Made by a program: the position numbers and the translations under genes. The notes under the pieces are model-generated. The model was not told the DNA's origin, ran no database searches, and worked only from the letters and a program-made list of their open reading frames with translations. A stretch of DNA of 64,000 bases from Macrocystis pyrifera. Its lineage: Eukaryota > Sar > Phaeophyceae > Laminariales > Laminariaceae. This document shows positions 33,966-46,888 of this stretch, in pieces (position 1 is the first letter of the stretch; the number at the start of each line of letters is the position of its first letter). The stretch spans positions 10,942,665 to 11,006,664 of the forward strand of contig JASSKH010000025.1 of assembly GCA_031763025.1 (NCBI GenBank), read 5' to 3'.

Positions 33966-34684
33966 TTATATACTTATACCAACTATTAATAACCTGTTGC
34001 GTGCGATCGAAAAAAAAATCGCAGAAAGGGTGGACCACAGTTAGTAACTGCAGTGTCAACAGTAAAGCTGGCGACATAAAGTCTTGCTCTGAGTTTTCCC
34101 GCGAGATACATGTTGTATACAACCGCGCTAGAGTGTACCCTTTAATAGTGTTGAAAAAAACAGATTTCGATAAGTTGGTACAAGGCGCTTCGCTCCGCGG
34201 GCGGCCTACGCTGCCCGCCACGCTCGCTCAGGAACAGTACATCAAATTATGCGAAGCGGGCAGAGGTCCATGATTGAATATTGTTTTTTTCATGACTGTA
34301 TGTAGTTGCAAACGAGTTGATAAGGCCGAGAGTCCCGCCGCCATGCTTCAGGAGAAAACAGCTCGGACGCCACATACGCTTCGCGTCGCGGGCGGTTTTC
34401 CGCTACGCTCGCTCACATGTCGCACGTACGTACATACCCCAGGTAGAGTACATATTTTCTTCTTTCGATATATATGCTCTCTGTCTGTACTCGTAGGTAC
34501 GAAATATAAAGCACAGCACAGCACAGCACAGCAACACAGCAAAAACAAAGAGAATGAAACCGAAGATTTCTGAAAGAAAAACAATCTCCGTCCCCTTTCG
34601 TAAAATAACTTACTACCTGATTGGAACGCCTTACACCTGTCTAGAAGAAAAAATGAAGAAAAAAAAAACCGGCAGAGCTTCTCT

Positions 34685-34994
34685 TGTGGGATTTGCTCGT
34701 ACCAAAGTCTGATTGAACTGACAGCGTGATTTATGTAACGGAAAATTGACCGACGGAAATATGTGGTGGGATTTATGTTTTCCCGAGTGGTTTGCATAAA
34801 AATGTATTTGGATGGTTTTTTAGGGTCACGGGGAACAGGGACGAGAGCCCCCTTGTTCTCACAACCACAACCACAACTACAACTACAACTCATCGACGAA
34901 AATATCAACAACAACAACACCATCTCTTCTTTTGCTCCCTCGCCCCATGGTAAGGTTGAGCGGCACCACACCCGGTGTACGTGTTTTCCCCTTA
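34685..34994 (+). repeat. copia-2 5' LTR
   Basis: TGTGGGATTTGCTCG to CGTGTTTTCCCCTTA. It ends TTA rather than CA, directly before CGCTAGCG. It shares blocks with the LTR fragments at 11141 and 28524. Confidence 0.9.
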
Positions 34995-35002
34995 CGCTAG
35001 CG
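34995..35002 (+). promoter_or_regulatory. copia-2 candidate primer-binding site CGCTAGCG
   Basis: Abuts the 5' LTR. A second copy, CTTACGCTAGCGTTAG, lies about 40 bp further in, near 35035. Confidence 0.55.
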
Positions 35003-35080
35003 GTACCTGACCTTCCTCGATCGCTACCTTACGCTAGCGTTAGACTTGTAAGTCACGGTGGCTCGTACGCAGGCTGTGCC

Positions 35081-37446
35081 ATGGAGTTTTCCTCGTTCTC
35101 GTCGCTGTGTGTGGAAGAACGTCAAACAATCGAAGAATACGTCATGAAGGTGGCTAGTGAAGCCCGAGAAGAAGAGCGCGCAGCGGCAAGGGAGACCACG
35201 ACCCCAGAAGAGGAAGAAGGCACGAAAGAGGGTGCGCAGGCCCAGGGCAAGGAGCCCAGGAGCAGCAAGAACCCAGGTCCCGACAGCATCCCTCCCGCAC
35301 CCCCGCTACTTCTACTACACAAGCAGGCACGTTCCACATCAGCCATAGTAGTAGCCCCGTAAGGCCACCAGGTTTTGACGATTGTTTTAAGCAGGGAGAG
35401 GAGAGACAGCAACAAGTCATGTTGTTTGAGAGGCAGATTAATGCTCACTTTTGGGAGATGGATTGTCTAGAGGAAGTAAAGACTGCTAGACCTATTAGAG
35501 TGGGTCTGAAAGAATCGAGTCGAGAGGCGTTGATTGCAGAGTTTGGGAGAGATATGGTGGAAAAGGCAAGCAGGGCTTGGGGCATTCTCCTTCGTCAGAT
35601 AACATGCCCCGCAGTTGCACCTCTGGTAGCTGCAGCAGGTAGTCGGAGTGAGGCGTGGGCTGCTTTCAAGAGGCAGTAGAAGCCTCAGGCAGCCGCCGAT
35701 AAGGCCAGGCTGACCCAGGCATGGTATGGTTTTCGCATAAAGGATGGGGAAACCCCCAATGAGTATTTTTCGAGGGGCTGTGTGCTCAGGAGCAGACTGT
35801 GTGCTCATGGAATGATTTTTCCCAACGTTGACGCTATTCAACATTTTGCGCGTAACCTTTCCCCCGCTTTTGGAGTACAAAAGAGCATTTTGCTCACAAA
35901 TGCAGAATTGACATATCAAGTCCTAGAAGATGTGGTGCTCAGCGCGTATGGGGAAATGAAGATGTCGAGGGAGCAGGAGCTGAGGAACGGGACGGGACAC
36001 GCCCTCGTTCTTGCCAATGAGGCTCGGGGCAGTGAGGGTAGTCAACATGGCGGGAGAGGTGGACGAGACGGACGGGGGAAGAACAAGAAGAACGATAACA
36101 GAGGTGGACAGCAGCAGCAGCAGCAGCGGCGGCGGCATCAGCCGTACCAGCAGCAACAGCCATACCAGCAGCATCAGCAGCCGTATCAACAGCAGCAGCA
36201 GCAGCAGCACCATCAGCACCAGTACGCCAATGATCGGGGAGGACGCGGTTGGAGCGGAACGTCACAGCAGTGGGGCACTGGAGGCAGAGGACCTGGTGGC
36301 AGGGGCGGTATAGGAAGGTATGGGGGCGGTCGTGCGCAAACAGTTGGTGGTAGGGGGAGAGGTTTGCCTTCGAACCCCGCTCCACGCGGTGGCTACGAAT
36401 ATTCCCGGTACCCCCGTCCAACTGGAAATCAGCCGCCGGTGCAGGGGGCTGATCCCAGAAGTCGGCAGCAGCCGTGGGCGCACTCATACGGCCAAGCAAA
36501 TGCCACCGCCGCCGCCACTGCCGCCGTCGCCACCGCCTACGACGACGCCCCGTATGCTCATTATGTTGACGCTGCCGCCACTGCCGGGGACGGTAGCTAC
36601 TACTACGACGACCACGGGCACTACTACGCGGAAGAGCCTTCGCAGCAGTACCCGCCTTCGCAGCAGTACCAACCGCCGCCTTCGCAGCAGCACCAACCTC
36701 CGCCTTCGCAGCAGTACCAACCTCCGCCTTCGCAGCAGTACCAACCACCGCCTTCGCAGCAGTACCAACCACCGCCACCGCCGCCACAGCATCCTCGGCA
36801 ACCTCCCAGCCATGTCCCGCCCTCTTCCTCGGCCCCTCCTCCCGGAGCATCTACATCTCCCCCGAGCGCCCTATATCTTCTGATGGCACGTTCAGTGCCC
36901 AAAGGCGAGTCGCATTCGAGTGTTGGTAGCGTAGGAGGAGCTGGGATGGCGCTTGCAAGCCAGACTGATAATGAGACTGTTGAGGGACGTGGCAGACGTC
37001 CACCCGATAGTGAGATGTGGGTTTCCGACAACGGGGCCACTAACCACGTTACCAGTGACCCTCGGTGCATGTACGACTTTGTGAAGATTCCCCCTGGGCA
37101 GGAGAAGGTTCTGATTGGTAATGGGAAGGAGATGAATGTGCTGGGAATAGGTAGCCTCAACCTGGCGTTGCACTCGAAGACAGACTTTAATGTGAAGTTG
37201 ACGAGAGTGTATTGGACAGAGGGTATCCAGTACAACCTTTTTTCCTTACACGAGGCCCAGGGCCGGCAGAGAATCATCATGGACGAGGATGGTGTGCACT
37301 TGTTCGATAACCGTCTGACCTTCCTCCGTGATTCGGTCGGATCACGTTTGTACGCAACTCGCATGGAGCAGACAGACCCGAACCCCACTGCAGGACTTGC
37401 TGCTGTACTTGCCATGTCTGGTGTTTCAGGCCCCTCAATCGGTTAG
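35081..37446 (+). pseudogene. copia-2 Gag and protease region, broken
   Basis: ATG 35081 (MEFSSFSSLCVEERQTIEEY) opens Gag. A frame change near 35300 leads into DCFKQGEERQQQV. TAG at 35677 interrupts it, where copia-1 has Tyr in the matching stretch. The same frame then runs through a Gly/Arg-rich part, Gln-rich repeats (YQQQQPYQQHQQPY) and five to six QQYQPPPS octapeptides at about 36650-36775. The protease reads WVSDNGATNHVTSD, with DNG in place of the DSG of copia-1. TAG at 37444 ends it. Confidence 0.85.
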
Positions 37447-39642
37447 CCCGGGTATATTTCAGCATCTGGTATCTCACTTGCTCCCCCCTTGCCCCCCCGG
37501 CCCTTCTTTAACGTAGATAGGGCAGGACCGTCGGCGTCTGACTCCCACCCCCTGTCCCACCACGGTGTAGAAGGGGTAGTGACTGCGGATGATGGTTTCC
37601 CGCCCGCCTTTAACGCCGTAGTACCTCAGGGTTCAAGTTTCCAGCCCAGCGACAGCGGTGTAGTGCCTATGGCGTCTTGTTTACCCCCCCCGTCTCCTGG
37701 CGAAGCAGATGTAGGATCGGCCGTAGGAATAGAGGATGCCGTGATGAGGACTAGACCACTGGTCGCCGCCCCCGGGATGCAGGAGCCAGACATGAGCGTG
37801 TTCACCGATTCTCGGCTCATGGACGGTCAGGATAACACTGTGTCTACCGATTTTTTTCCCACCTCCCTTCTTGAGGCCGCAGTTCAAGCTCTTACAGAGT
37901 CGGATCGGACGGACGTTGATGTTAGGCACGTAGACATGACTGCTGCACCTGTACTTGCTCGGGGTAGGTGTCCATTCACTGTTGGGAAACGTGACAGGTT
38001 TATTGATATTAACCACTTTCACGTCTCCTCCGGCCACCTGAACGAACGTCTGTTGAGAGAAACGGCTGGGCAGCACGGTATCACCCTCACGGGAGTGCTG
38101 CATCCGTGTGGTGGATGTTTAGAAGCGAAGGGCGTGCGGGCGGGAGTATCGCGGAGGACGACATCGCGCGCAAGGAGGCCTATGGAGACGGTGCACATCG
38201 ACCTGGCCGGCCCCTACGAGGCGTCCATGGGCGGGTCTCATTATCTGATGATGTTCGTCGACAGCGCTTGGCGGTGGATGCAGCCGTACGGCATGAGGAC
38301 CAAGTCGGAGACCACCGCGTACGTCCAGAAGTTCCTCGCCGACACCAACGCCATGGGGCGACCACTCTGCTTTCGCACGGACAACGGTGGGGAGTTCACC
38401 GACCGCAGCTTCATCGAGCCCTGCGACGCTGCTGGGATTCGACGTGAGTGCACGGCCCCGGGCACGCCGCAGCAGAACGCCGTTGTCAAGAGCGCGATCT
38501 GGCGGGCCATGAAGGGTGGCCATGCGGCTCGCCGCGAGATTCGACGACTATTTCCGAGCGTTGACCTCGCCCGGATTCCCCATGTCGGGGCCGATGGCAA
38601 CCGCCTGTGGCTGGAAGCTGTCCTTTGGGCCACCGACTGTTTATACCGGTCCGCGACCAAGGCCAACATCGGGTGGCGGTCACCATACGAGGTATTCTAC
38701 TCGCGACTGCCGGATCTGTAGGTGGTGCCGTTCTTCCAAGAAGGCATGATGCGGGTGGACCGCAGGTCTAAATCCGACGTCCAGGCGGTACCATGCTACT
38801 TCCTGAACAACGGGTACAACCATCCGTCGTCCGCTGTGAAGGTCATCAAGGCCTCGACGGGCGGCATCTGCTACACCAGCGACGCGGTGTGGACGGTCCC
38901 GCGTGCGCCCATCATGCCCGTGCCGGCGCCGCCGGACGCGGGGGGTTCAGGGTACGCCGCCGCGCCGGCAATACCGGGTTTCAGAATTACGTACGCGCCA
39001 CCGCCGCTTTAATCGCCGCTACCGCGGCTTCAGTCGCCGCCACCGCCGCTGCAGTCGCCGCAACCGTCGCTTCAGTCACCGCCACCGCCGCTTCAGCCGC
39101 CGCCACCTCCGCTTCAGCCACTGCCGCCGAAGCCGCAACGGATATCCGGCCGTACCCGTTCGAAGACGGTCCAGTTCTCCTCCACACCGGACGTTCAGCG
39201 CTCAGCAACTGCAGAGGAGCCGTCCCCGCCGTCGCCAGTAAGCCGCGACCAAGGCCTTCACCATAGCGTCGGACTTCTGTCAATGATGGATAAGACGGCG
39301 CTGTTGTCGATGTTCGATACACGGGAGGCCGTCGACGCAAGTCGCCGCAAGGAGCCGACGAGTGGAAACCGCGAGGAAACATCGCCAACAAGGGGGCCCG
39401 GGGGGATACCGTGTGCGTTCGCGACAAGGCTTGCCACTCTGGAGGGCATCGACAACACCCTGAGGAACCAACGGCCGCCCTATATGCCTCCGGATTTGCC
39501 GCAATGCTACGCTTCTGAGCTCAAGGTCCCACGGAGCCACAAGGAGGCCATGCGGTCGGAGTACGCTCATCTTTGGGAGGACTTGACGGGGCGAGAGTTT
39601 TACGGATTGTTGGATGCAGGGACTTTGAGTCAGTATAGCAAC
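37447..39642 (+). pseudogene. copia-2 integrase and linker, broken
   Basis: Continues in the same frame after TAG 37444. The HHCC finger (HVSSGHLNERL...CGGC) and core HIDLAGPY and RTDNGGEF are kept. The catalytic Glu is Lys (AAG 38488-38490, NAVVKSAIWR), 35 residues after the second Asp, so the enzyme would be dead. TAG 38719 and TAA 39010 follow. Downstream of the TAA the frame is a Pro-rich array of LQSPPPP units (39003-39135). The region ends at a frameshift near 39640. Confidence 0.88.
39003..39135 (+). repeat. Pro-rich coding minisatellite in copia-2 linker
   Basis: Units of about 21-24 bp like CTTCAGTCGCCGCCACCG encode LQSPPPP variants. In one unit the Gln codon position is TAA. Confidence 0.75.
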
Positions 39643-39644
39643 CA

Positions 39645-41053
39645 GTGGACAACTACATCAACGCAATGTGGGTGTTTGACTGGAAGGCTGACGAGTACGG
39701 TTGGCCCACAGAAACCAAGGCGAGACTAGTAGCGCGGGGGGATGAGCAGAGAGCTAACATTGGTTTCGGGGAGTTGTTTGCGCCTACTGTTGCTGTTTCG
39801 AGTGTTCGGTTGTTGACAGCGATGGCGTGCAAACTGGATCTTGACTTGTGCCATTTTGACATTGAGCAGGCTTTCGTGCAATCTGACCTAGAGGAAAACG
39901 TATTCATGTGTTTGCTTCAGAGTTGCGGTGGACTGTCGGGGAAGATAGTAAAACTGAACAAGAGTTTGTACGGTTTGAAGCAGGCTTCAAGGCAATGGCA
40001 TGCACATCTTACTAGGTGTCTGTTGACTTCAGGGTTTGCACAGTGCCTGGCAGATGCATGCGTGTTTCGTTTGATGGAGGAGGGGAGAGTAGTGATGACT
40101 ATAGTAGTGCATGTGGATGATATTTTTGCGGTAGCGGAGAGGGCAAGGTGTGACCAGTTTGGCAGGGACCTGGACCAAATGGTTCCGGTTAAGAACCTGG
40201 GAGAATTACGTTGGTATTCGGGGTGTTTTTACGAGAGGGATTGGGAGGAGGGGGTGCTCAAGATTTTACAGCAGACATTCGCTGAACAATTGGCGGATGA
40301 GTACGGGATAGAGTTTGGCAAGAGTGTTCCGCTTCCTGTTGGCACGAAACTTGCGGAATTCGACAAGAATGAAGCACCGGGAGACTGGTCGCGAGTTGGT
40401 AGGCTCACTTATGTGGCTATCAACCAGACTCGACCAGAAATTCCAATGCCGTAAGAGCAGCAGCAAGGTACTGCGCTGCACCAAAGTTGGTGCACTGGAG
40501 GGCAGCACTTGGTATTTTAGGGTATGTGAGACGGACTAGTTCCTTCGGCATTACTTTTCAGAGAGGTACAGCAGGGGGACTGAGCTTTCAGGTGTTTGCT
40601 GACGCGGACTACGCAAGCATGGCGACTGACAGAAGGTCAGTTTCAGGAGGATTGGTGATGTGTGGGGGTGCCTGCGTTTCTTGGTTTTCTAGGACTCAGA
40701 AGTGCGTCACACTCTCCACTACGGAGGCAGAGTACGTGGCGCTTGCTGATGTGATCAAGAAAGTGTTGATTTTGAGGCAGGTTTGGCGTTTCATGTTGCC
40801 TGAGGTGGGAATGCCCTGCATACCGGTGTTCGAGGATAATCAGGGTGCGGTGCAGCTTGCGCAGAACCCCATTACTAACTCCAACTCCAAGCACGTTGAC
40901 GTGCGACACCACTTCCTCAGGGAACTGGTCGGGAGAAAAGAGATATCGATTATCCACGTACCATCCCCTTTTCAGCATGCGGATTTCCTGGCCAAAGCGA
41001 TATCTCGGGAGTCTTTCGAGTTTCATCGTAGCCTTGCGATGAATTTATGGTGA
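39645..41053 (+). pseudogene. copia-2 reverse transcriptase-RNase H, frameshifted
   Basis: The RT is open from WVFDWKADEYGWPTETKARL through FDIEQAFVQSDLEENVF to the HVDD box and KNLGELRWYSG. Between about 40380 and 40490 the frame changes at least twice (VGSLMWL, then TRPEI, then VHWRAALGILGYV). RNase H follows in a third frame with DADYASMATDRRS, STTEAEYVA, EDNQGAV and SKHVDVRHHFLRE, ending at 41053. Confidence 0.9.
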
Positions 41054-41373
41054 TCTTCCTGCTGGAAACCAGAATGCATGACACAGGGACTAATGTTTTA
41101 ATTTTTGAGTGATTGTTGGGTCCTTCGGATTTTGATTCGATGGGTTTTGTGTTTACTTTTCGGCACGGGTTTTTGGTTTTAGCGGTTTTTGACCTTCGAA
41201 ACTGATTTTTGGCTATCTGGGTTTTAGATCAACTGAATTTTGGCTATTGGAGATTTTAGTTCAACTGTTCTTTTCGTATTGAATTTTTTGGCTTTCAGGT
41301 TTTGATTGTTTTTTTGGGCTCTTGGTTTTTTTTTCTTAGTTATGAATGTAGACAGATAATCATGACTGTGCAA

Positions 41374-41386
41374 CGAGCAGGGGGAA
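41374..41386 (+). promoter_or_regulatory. copia-2 polypurine tract
   Basis: CGAGCAGGGGGAA lies directly before the 3' LTR; same core as copia-1 and E3. Confidence 0.8.
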
Positions 41387-41696
41387 CGTGGGATTTGCTC
41401 GTACCAAAGTCTGATTGAACTGACAGTGTGATTTATTTAACGGAAAATTGACCGACGGAAATATGCGGTGGGATTTATGTTTTCCCGAGTGGTTTGCATA
41501 AAAATATATTTGGATGGTTTTTTAGGGTCACGGGGAACAGGGACGAGAGCCCCCTTGTTCTCACAACCACAACCACAACTACAACTACAACTCATCGACG
41601 AAAATATCAACAACAACAACACCATCTCTTCTTTTGCTCCCTCGCCTCATGGTAAGGTTGAGCGGCACCACACCCGGTGTACGTGTTTGCCCCTTA
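41387..41696 (+). repeat. copia-2 3' LTR
   Basis: 310 bp; starts CGTGGG instead of TGTGGG and ends CCCCTTA before the duplication TCTCT. Confidence 0.9.
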
Positions 41697-44106
41697 TCTC
41701 TCTCAGCCTCGTACGCCGCCCGCCCCCCTCGCGACCATCTCGCCCCCGATTCGGTCCGGGTAAATATTTCCTCCCTCTCTTCCACAGTGAGCCCCGTCGC
41801 CCGCCTCGCGTGGAGCCCGGTGCTCACCGTGGACCTCGTTCGCCAGCTCGACAATGTTGGTGCTCAGACGGGGTACTTCCCTCTTGTGATTTCAGCCCGG
41901 TCGCAAGAATAAGCACCGCTTGAATCTTATCTTACAATCCCGAACCACCCTTAAATAGTCGTACGTACTCTATCAAAAATCACAAATGGAGGCCGGACAA
42001 AGCCTATTGATGCATCCCTCGTGTCTCGAGGCACACGCGACGCCTAGGCACGAAATCGGCGATCGCGCTCCTTGCCACTTCCCCTCTACCCGCCAGCACC
42101 CGCTGACACCCGTGACGGTGCCGGGTTCGCCCGCGGAAACGTGCTCGGAGTACACGCACGCACACGAAACTAAACGAGAAAAAAGGAAAGAAGGACTGAG
42201 AGTACGAAGAGAAATGGAGAAAACAAAGACCCACTGGAAAGGTCCGGCAAGTACTAAAATCAGGCGATTTCCAGGTGGGAGCTCTGAGAGGCCAGGGATG
42301 TACCAACCGAGCACGCTCAGAGAGTGAGATCTACTAAATAAAGTAGTTCTATATATAGGGCAAATGCCAAAATCAGGTATACCTGATCTGTTTGAGCAGA
42401 ATCAGGTAATTCTAAAACCAAGTAAAAAACGCGCTCCACGAGCGGTGTTATGTCCATGGAAATCCGGTAAAAAAATAATGCGCCTAAAGCCACATGGCCT
42501 CCAAAATCTGATATTGGTTTTTTTTAGGGGATAGGTACCACGGGCTCCACTTGGACCTGCAGAAAGTGAGTGTTGATATGCTTCGTTTGTTTCGCCACGG
42601 CGGGAGCGCCAAGAGTATTTACTCTCAGATCTGGCGCCCCCCCCCCCCCCCCCCCCCCCGGTGACAGCTTTCAAGCTTTTAGACCGTCCTCGCGGAATCG
42701 CCTGCTCGGTACGAAATTATCTCGCCGTACCGAACAAACCTGAGACCACGTCGACACGGGGTGGTGCAGACGAAATGCCGTGTGACCCTACATGTGTATA
42801 GACTGCTGTGACCATAGAAAGCAACAGAGTACATACACATCACAACAACTAACTGAAGCACATCGCACACCCAAAGAAGAAGAAAATAAGTGAAACCAGC
42901 GTACGTACGCATGTCTGCATGGATAAATATAACTACTTATAGATATCTCAACCTCTGAGCGTGCTCGGTTGGTACATCCCTGGCCTCTCAGAGCTCCCAC
43001 TTGGGAATCGCCTCCGTTCATTACCTGCCGGACCGTTCCAGCGAGTCTTTGTTTTCTCCATTTCTCGTCGTACTTTCAGTCCTTCGTTCCTTTTTTCCTC
43101 TTTCGTTTCGTGTGCGTGCGTGTACTCCGAGCACGGTTGCGCGGGCGAACCCGGCACCGTCGCGGGTGTCAGCGGATGCTGGCGAGTAGAGGGGGAGTTG
43201 CAGGGAGCGCGGTCGCCGCTTTCGTGCCTAGGCGTCGCGTGTGCCTCGAGACACGAGGGATGCATCAATAGGCTTTGTCTGGCCTCCATTTGTGATTTTG
43301 GATAGAGTACGTACGAGTATTTAGGGTTCGTTCGGGATAGTAAGATAATATTCCAGCGGTGCTTATTTTCGCGACCGGGCTGAGAGTCACAAGAGGGAGG
43401 TACCCCGAATGAGCACCCAACATTGTCGAGCTTGCGTCGAGGTCCACGGCGAGCACCGGGCTTCACGCGAGGCGGGCGACGGGGCTCACTGTGGAAGAGA
43501 GGGAGCGAAGCTTTACCCGCACTGAATCGGTGGCGAGATGGTCGCGAGAGGGGCGGGCGGCGTACGAGGCTGAGAGAGAAGCTCTGCGGTAAGATTTTTT
43601 ATTTTTTCATTTTTTTCATTTTTTTTTTTTGACTGGTACCAGGTGTAAGGTGTTCCAGTCAGGTACTAAATTATTACACGAAAGGGGGCGGGGATTTTTT
43701 TCTTTTAGAATTTTTCGGTTTCATTTTCGTTGTTTTTGCTGTGTTGCTGTACCGTTCTGTGCTTATCTTTCGTATATACCAGTACACAGACACATAGAGC
43801 ATATCGAAATAAGAAAATAAGTACCCTACCTGGGGTATGTACGTATGTACGACGTGTGAGCGAGCGTAGCGGAAAACCGCCCGCGACTCGAAGCATATGT
43901 GGCGTCCGAGCTGTTTTCTCCTGAAGCATGGCGGCAAGACTCTTGGCATTATCAGGTCGCCAGTTTGCAGCTATCTACAGGGGCCATAAAAAAAACAATA
44001 TTCATTTCAATCATGGACCTCTGTCCGCTTCGCATAATTTGATGTTTCCTTACTGAGCGAGCGTAGCGGGCGGCGTAGGCCGCCCGCGGAGCGAAGCGCC
44101 TTGTAC

Positions 44107-44704
44107 ATACGTACTTTTACGTACGACGTACTGCACGAGTACAACAGAGTTTACACGCCAATACAGAAGAATTTCAACCGAGGGAGGGCAGACGCAGGAG
44201 AGAAAAAACAGCCAGTGTATGTATGGCCTCTCTGATTGGTTCAAAGTTGACCAAAATCATCTGTTGAAAGCTGCCTAGGCAGAGTAGCAAAAGTCTCAGG
44301 GCGTGTCTTAACCCCCACCAGAGAGCATGGGAACGAGCGGAACGGAACGAGGCTGTTCGTGGTTATTCGTTCCATGCGTGTGTAAAAAAACGTGTTTGGG
44401 TCCATGCAGAATCCTGGGCCTCGTCAGCCGAATCAGTACGAACGGTATCTTTTGCACATGCCAGAGCACATTGGTGTCCACATCCATCTTCAGTGGTGTC
44501 CACATCTACATCAAATAAGATCCTATATGTTCCCGTTCGGTCGGGCCGTTCGGTCTTCCCAAACAAGAAAGAGGGGTGCAACACTTCTTCTTCCTCTTCC
44601 TAGATATATTCAGTTTTTCTCGGGCTGCACTGAATCTATTCGTTTCCCACAAAACCAATCAGCATCAATTATTCATGCAGCAAATAATATCCCATCCGGT
44701 TCGT
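44107..44704. other. Non-coding stretch
   Basis: No gene or repeat is supported between element X and LINE-C. Confidence 0.4.
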
Positions 44705-44711
44705 TCTCATT

Positions 44712-46888
44712 AGGGACGAGGATGGCACGCTGTTGCGGGATAAGGTGCGAATTCGTGAACGGTGGGGGAGGTTTTACCACAAACTTTTGAACACGAAATC
44801 GCTGAAACTCGATTCCACGATCATGGACCTCTTGCCACCACGACCGCTTAAACTGTCGCTCGGAGATGAACCATCCATGGACGAGATGACGGAAGCACTT
44901 AAGGGGATGTCAAACTGGAAAGCTGTCGGGCCAGATGGTCTCCCGGCCGAACTCCTGAAAATCGACCACCCCGCATTCGCCCAGTGCTTTCACAACATCC
45001 TTGTCAATGTTTGGGTAACAGGAGAAGTCCCCCAGCAATGGAAAGACGCGATCATCAAGGTCCTTCACAAAAAGAAGGGCCGAACTGATTGCAACAACTA
45101 CGGAGGGATTTCGCTTGTTGCCCACGCAGGCAAAGTCTTGTTGAAAATCGTCGCGCCGCGCCTCAGCAACTACTGCGAGACCGAGGAATTACTCCCGGAG
45201 GAACAGTGCGGCTTCCGCCCCGCACGATCAACGATGGATATGTTGTTCGTCGTGCGCCGGTTGCAAGAGCTTGGAAGACAGAGGAAAATCCCCCTGTACT
45301 TGTGCTTCATCGATCTGCAGAAAGCGTACGACTCTGTCGACCGAGAGCTGTTATGGGAAGTACTCACACGTTTTGGCGTACCAACCAAGATGCTGAGAAT
45401 TATCCGTAATTTCCACGATGGCATGCGGGCTCGCGTGCGTACGGATGACGGCGAGCACTCGGAATGGTTTGATGTCACGCAGGGGCTGCGGCAAGGCTGT
45501 GTGGTGTCACCGTTACTGTTTAACGTATTTTTCGCTGCTGCGTTGCACGTCGTACTAGTACGCTTAGCCATGACGAAGCCATCGTAAGGGATTTGGTCCA
45601 ACTCAGTGATGCTGGAGTAGTCGGAACGAAGGAGCTGGAGCCGTTGGCGTGCGTGCGAAGGGCCGTATGGGGCATGTTGTACGCCGGTGACGCAGGGATT
45701 GTCTCCAAGTCGGCTCAAGGGCTCGGGAAAATGATGACAGTCATCGTGGCTGTCTTCGAAGCAGCAGGCCTTACGGTGTCGGAAAAGAAGACAGAGACTA
45801 TGCTTCTACAAACGCCAGACCAGAAAACCCTCGCACCACCGCTCGTTATCGAAGCAGCAGGCCAGAGGTATAAGCAGACGGCCCAGTTCTTGTACCTAGG
45901 CGGCGTTGTCCACGAAAATGCTGACCTCTCGCTCGAAATCGACCGACGGACCCGTCTCATGCGAGCATGCCTCAAACGGTTCGACCCGGAGCTGTATGAT
46001 AGGACGACCGCCCCCCTTAGCCTGAAAGTCCGAATGCTGAAGGCCGAGGTGATTGAGACCCTGGTCTACGGGTGTGTGACGTGGACCCTCAGAGCGGAAC
46101 ACTTTGCCAAGCTTCGAACGGCTCACCACCAAGTCCTGTTGCGAGTCATTGGCTTCCAGCGCCGACTTCGTACTGACCATTCCACCCTCTCGTACGCGAA
46201 GGCCCTCAAGATGACACGTTGCGAGAGCATCGAAACGACCATCCGCAAACGGCGTCTCTTCTTCGCGGGGGGGGTGGCACGGCAAAGCAAGGATCGATTA
46301 CCCAGTCGGGTGATGTTCGGGACGATTGCTGGTGGGGAGAACCCGAGACCTTGCGGGCAGGAGACTTGGCATAGATGTGTAGTCGAAGACCTTAGGGAGT
46401 TCCGAGCCACCGAAGGGTCAACGGTACATGCTCCCTTGGTGTTTGGAGTTGAGACCGCACGGTGGCCCACTGCTGCAAAAAAGGCGGGGAAGTGGTACCG
46501 GGGGATCCTGGAAGCAGCCGAACGGTTCATGGTGAGGTGGTACGAGGCTGAGGCTGAGCTGAGCAGGCAGCGCCGCGCATCCGCCGTGGGTGGTGTCCGA
46601 GAGAATAGGGGGAGGAGGGGCAACAAGAGGAGTAGCAGAAAACCCGACCAAGGGAATGCGGAGAGGGGGGGGAAGAGGAGTAGAAGGGAAACTGCAGTGG
46701 ACGAAAGTAGCAAGGAGATGGCAGATAGGGTAGCCAGGTACCGGGCAGACTTAAGAAGTAGAACATGCCTACACTACTCGTACCGACAACTGGTGCAGCT
46801 GGTTCGAACGTGGTCTTCCTTTGTATTCCTGTTGTTTTTGTTTATTTTTATTTCATTTTATTGTCTCCTTTACGGTGACCCTATGTGA
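44712..46888 (+). pseudogene. LINE-C reverse transcriptase, one frameshift and YADD lost
   Basis: Shows [65 protein letters not shown] and [13 protein letters not shown], the ordered RT blocks of non-LTR elements. One T is missing near 45563 (GCTTAGCC against GCTTTAGCC in LINE-B), which breaks the frame. The catalytic box reads YAGD (GGT 45686-45688) instead of YADD. The rest (45593-46888) is open to the Arg/Gly-rich C-terminus. Confidence 0.9.

Larger units (their letters stand above)
34685..41696 (+). mobile_element. Broken Ty1/copia retrotransposon (copia-2)
   Basis: 310-bp LTRs at 34685-34994 and 41387-41696 differ at about seven positions; one change turns the first T of the 3' LTR into C. 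The 5-bp duplication TCTCT flanks it (34680-34684 and 41697-41701). The domain order gag, protease, integrase, RT, RNase H matches copia-1. At least four in-frame stops and several frameshifts inactivate the polyprotein. It landed in the left arm of element X. Confidence 0.92.
34178..44106. mobile_element. Element X: long-arm foldback element, split by copia-2
   Basis: Without copia-2 the element is about 2.9 kb. The left arm is 34178-34684 plus 41702-42357, the loop is about 42358-42934, and the right arm is about 42935-44106. The arms are complementary end to end: GTACAAGGCGCTTCGC at the left, GCGAAGCGCCTTGTAC at the right. Each arm holds two G+C-rich hairpin-prone blocks, CGCGGGCGG ... ACGCTCGCTCA. 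The loop contains a run of 23 C (42637-42659) and the 16-bp palindrome ATCAGGTATACCTGAT (42372-42387). No transposase is seen. A target duplication was not identified. Confidence 0.7.

Noticed and set aside
33597..42327. 113-residue ORF starting MEAGQSLL in two plus-strand copies (33597, 41986) and one minus-strand copy near 43270
   Set aside because: It stays open in three copies, but the ten or so base differences between the first two copies all change amino acids and none is silent. The antisense frame is open as well. This argues against selection on the protein; it is arm sequence of element X.
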